Below, piece by piece: positions 21,843-22,398 of a stretch of DNA of 22,398 nucleotides. Origin of the DNA: CAYFKJ01 sp964528595 (lineage in GTDB: Bacteria; Pseudomonadota; Alphaproteobacteria; UBA2966); contig CAZGTM010000059.1 of NCBI GenBank assembly GCA_964528595.1, positions 1 to 22,398 of the forward strand, read 5' to 3'. Below the pieces are notes generated by a model. The model saw nothing but the letters and a program-made list of their open reading frames with translations, searched no databases and was not told where the DNA came from. Both the position numbers and the translations under genes were made by a program. Numbering within the stretch: position 1 is the first letter of the stretch; every line of letters begins with the position of its first letter.

Positions 21843-22398
21843 TTGTTTCTGCCGGGAGCTGCCGCCATCGCCACCGCCCAACCCGCCCGCGGATTTGCCC
21901 GATCTGAATTCGAAGACCGGCTCGGCCGCGCCCAATCCCTGATGCTGCAGGCCGAACTGGACGGCGTTCTGGTCACGACGCCGCCCAACGTGCGCTACTT
22001 CAGCGGCTTCGATACGCAGTTCTGGGAAAGCCCGACACGGCCCTGGTTCCTGCTGGTACCGCGGGAGGGCGAGCCCATCGCGGTGATCCCGGAAATCGGC
22101 GCGCCGGCCATGGAAATAACCTGGGTCGAGGACATCCGCACCTGGCCGGCGCCCCAGCCCGATGACGACGGCGTAACGTTGTTGTCGGCGGCGTTGAGCG
22201 GGGCGGGGGGCCGCTTCGGCCGTATCGGAGCGGAATTCGGACGCGAATCGGTGATGCGCATGCCACTGGACGATCTGGCGGAAATCCGCCGGCGGCTCGA
22301 CGGCGTCGAACTGGTCGATGCCGCGCCCCTGATCCGCGAATTACGCATGGTCAAGAGCGAGGCCGAGATCGACCGCATCCGCCACATCTGCACCATCG
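21843..22398 (+). CDS. M24 family metallopeptidase / creatinase N-terminal domain protein, partial (Xaa-Pro aminopeptidase-like)
   Basis: The open frame runs off the window; 185 codons are visible. RAQSLMLQAELDGVLVTTPP, NVRYFSGFDTQFW, RPWFLLVPREGEPIAVIPE and IRELRMVKSEAEIDRIRHIC are typical of the creatinase/prolidase N-terminal domain leading into an M24 catalytic domain, whose metal ligands lie outside the window. The family includes Xaa-Pro peptidases and creatinase, a urea-releasing amidinohydrolase, so a role in nitrogen-compound breakdown is possible but not shown. The start is uncertain. The TTG at 21843 is in frame but lacks a good ribosome binding site. GGGAG at 21854-21858 is ideally placed for an ATC codon at 21867, close to where homologues begin. 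Confidence 0.82.
   Translation, partial: MFLPGAAAIATAQPARGFARSEFEDRLGRAQSLMLQAELDGVLVTTPPNVRYFSGFDTQFWESPTRPWFLLVPREGEPIAVIPEIGAPAMEITWVEDIRTWPAPQPDDDGVTLLSAALSGAGGRFGRIGAEFGRESVMRMPLDDLAEIRRRLDGVELVDAAPLIRELRMVKSEAEIDRIRHICTI

Noticed and set aside
1..22398. tRNA, rRNA, CRISPR arrays, insertion sequences and phage genes
   Set aside because: No cloverleaf-like segment, direct-repeat array, transposase or integrase was recognised on either strand. The window looks like stable chromosomal metabolism genes.

Overview
This is a GC-rich window whose gene content points to an alphaproteobacterium, probably of the Rhodospirillales type. The evidence is the split XdhA/XdhB/XdhC xanthine dehydrogenase, PuuE, PuuD with a cytochrome c tail, DUF2277 and DUF1499 proteins, and frequent TTG start codons. 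That placement is an inference from protein resemblance, not a phylogeny. A run of 100 N at 20641-20740 shows a draft or metagenome assembly.

Left part (1-5041). A tightly packed minus-strand trio lies at 2713 to 1: an APH/choline-kinase-like phosphotransferase, an enolase-family protein with several altered active-site positions, and a D-2-hydroxyacid dehydrogenase cut by the window edge. Then come a small DUF2277 protein (+), a membrane-anchored class III nucleotide cyclase (-), and a carboxymuconolactone-decarboxylase-family protein (-).

Centre and right (5099-22398). A purine catabolic regulon is arranged around a divergent control region at 8840-9155. Leftward runs a GntR/FCD regulator, then puuE (allantoinase), uraD (OHCU decarboxylase), allantoicase and allA (ureidoglycolate lyase). 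Rightward runs uraH (HIU hydrolase), xdhA-xdhB-xdhC, guaD, a four-gene nucleoside/purine-type ABC importer (ATPase, two permeases, BMP-family binding protein), an adenosine/adenine deaminase, puuD (membrane urate hydroxylase, interrupted by the gap), a DUF1499 protein and the start of an M24/creatinase-N protein. Most junctions are 4-8 bp overlaps or gaps of a few bases.

Together the genes describe import of purines, deamination of adenine or adenosine and of guanine, oxidation to xanthine and urate, and stepwise ring opening to allantoin, allantoate, ureidoglycolate and finally glyoxylate plus two urea. No urease is present in the window. The control region holds four copies of a TTG-N4-CAA-like motif in two pairs, each pair spaced about two helical turns, which is a good candidate for the GntR operators.

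The least ordinary items are the enolase paralogue operon, the paired operators, the under-sized gap in puuD, a cyclase with Gln in place of the purine-selecting Lys, and an M24 gene whose best ribosome binding site precedes an ATC codon.
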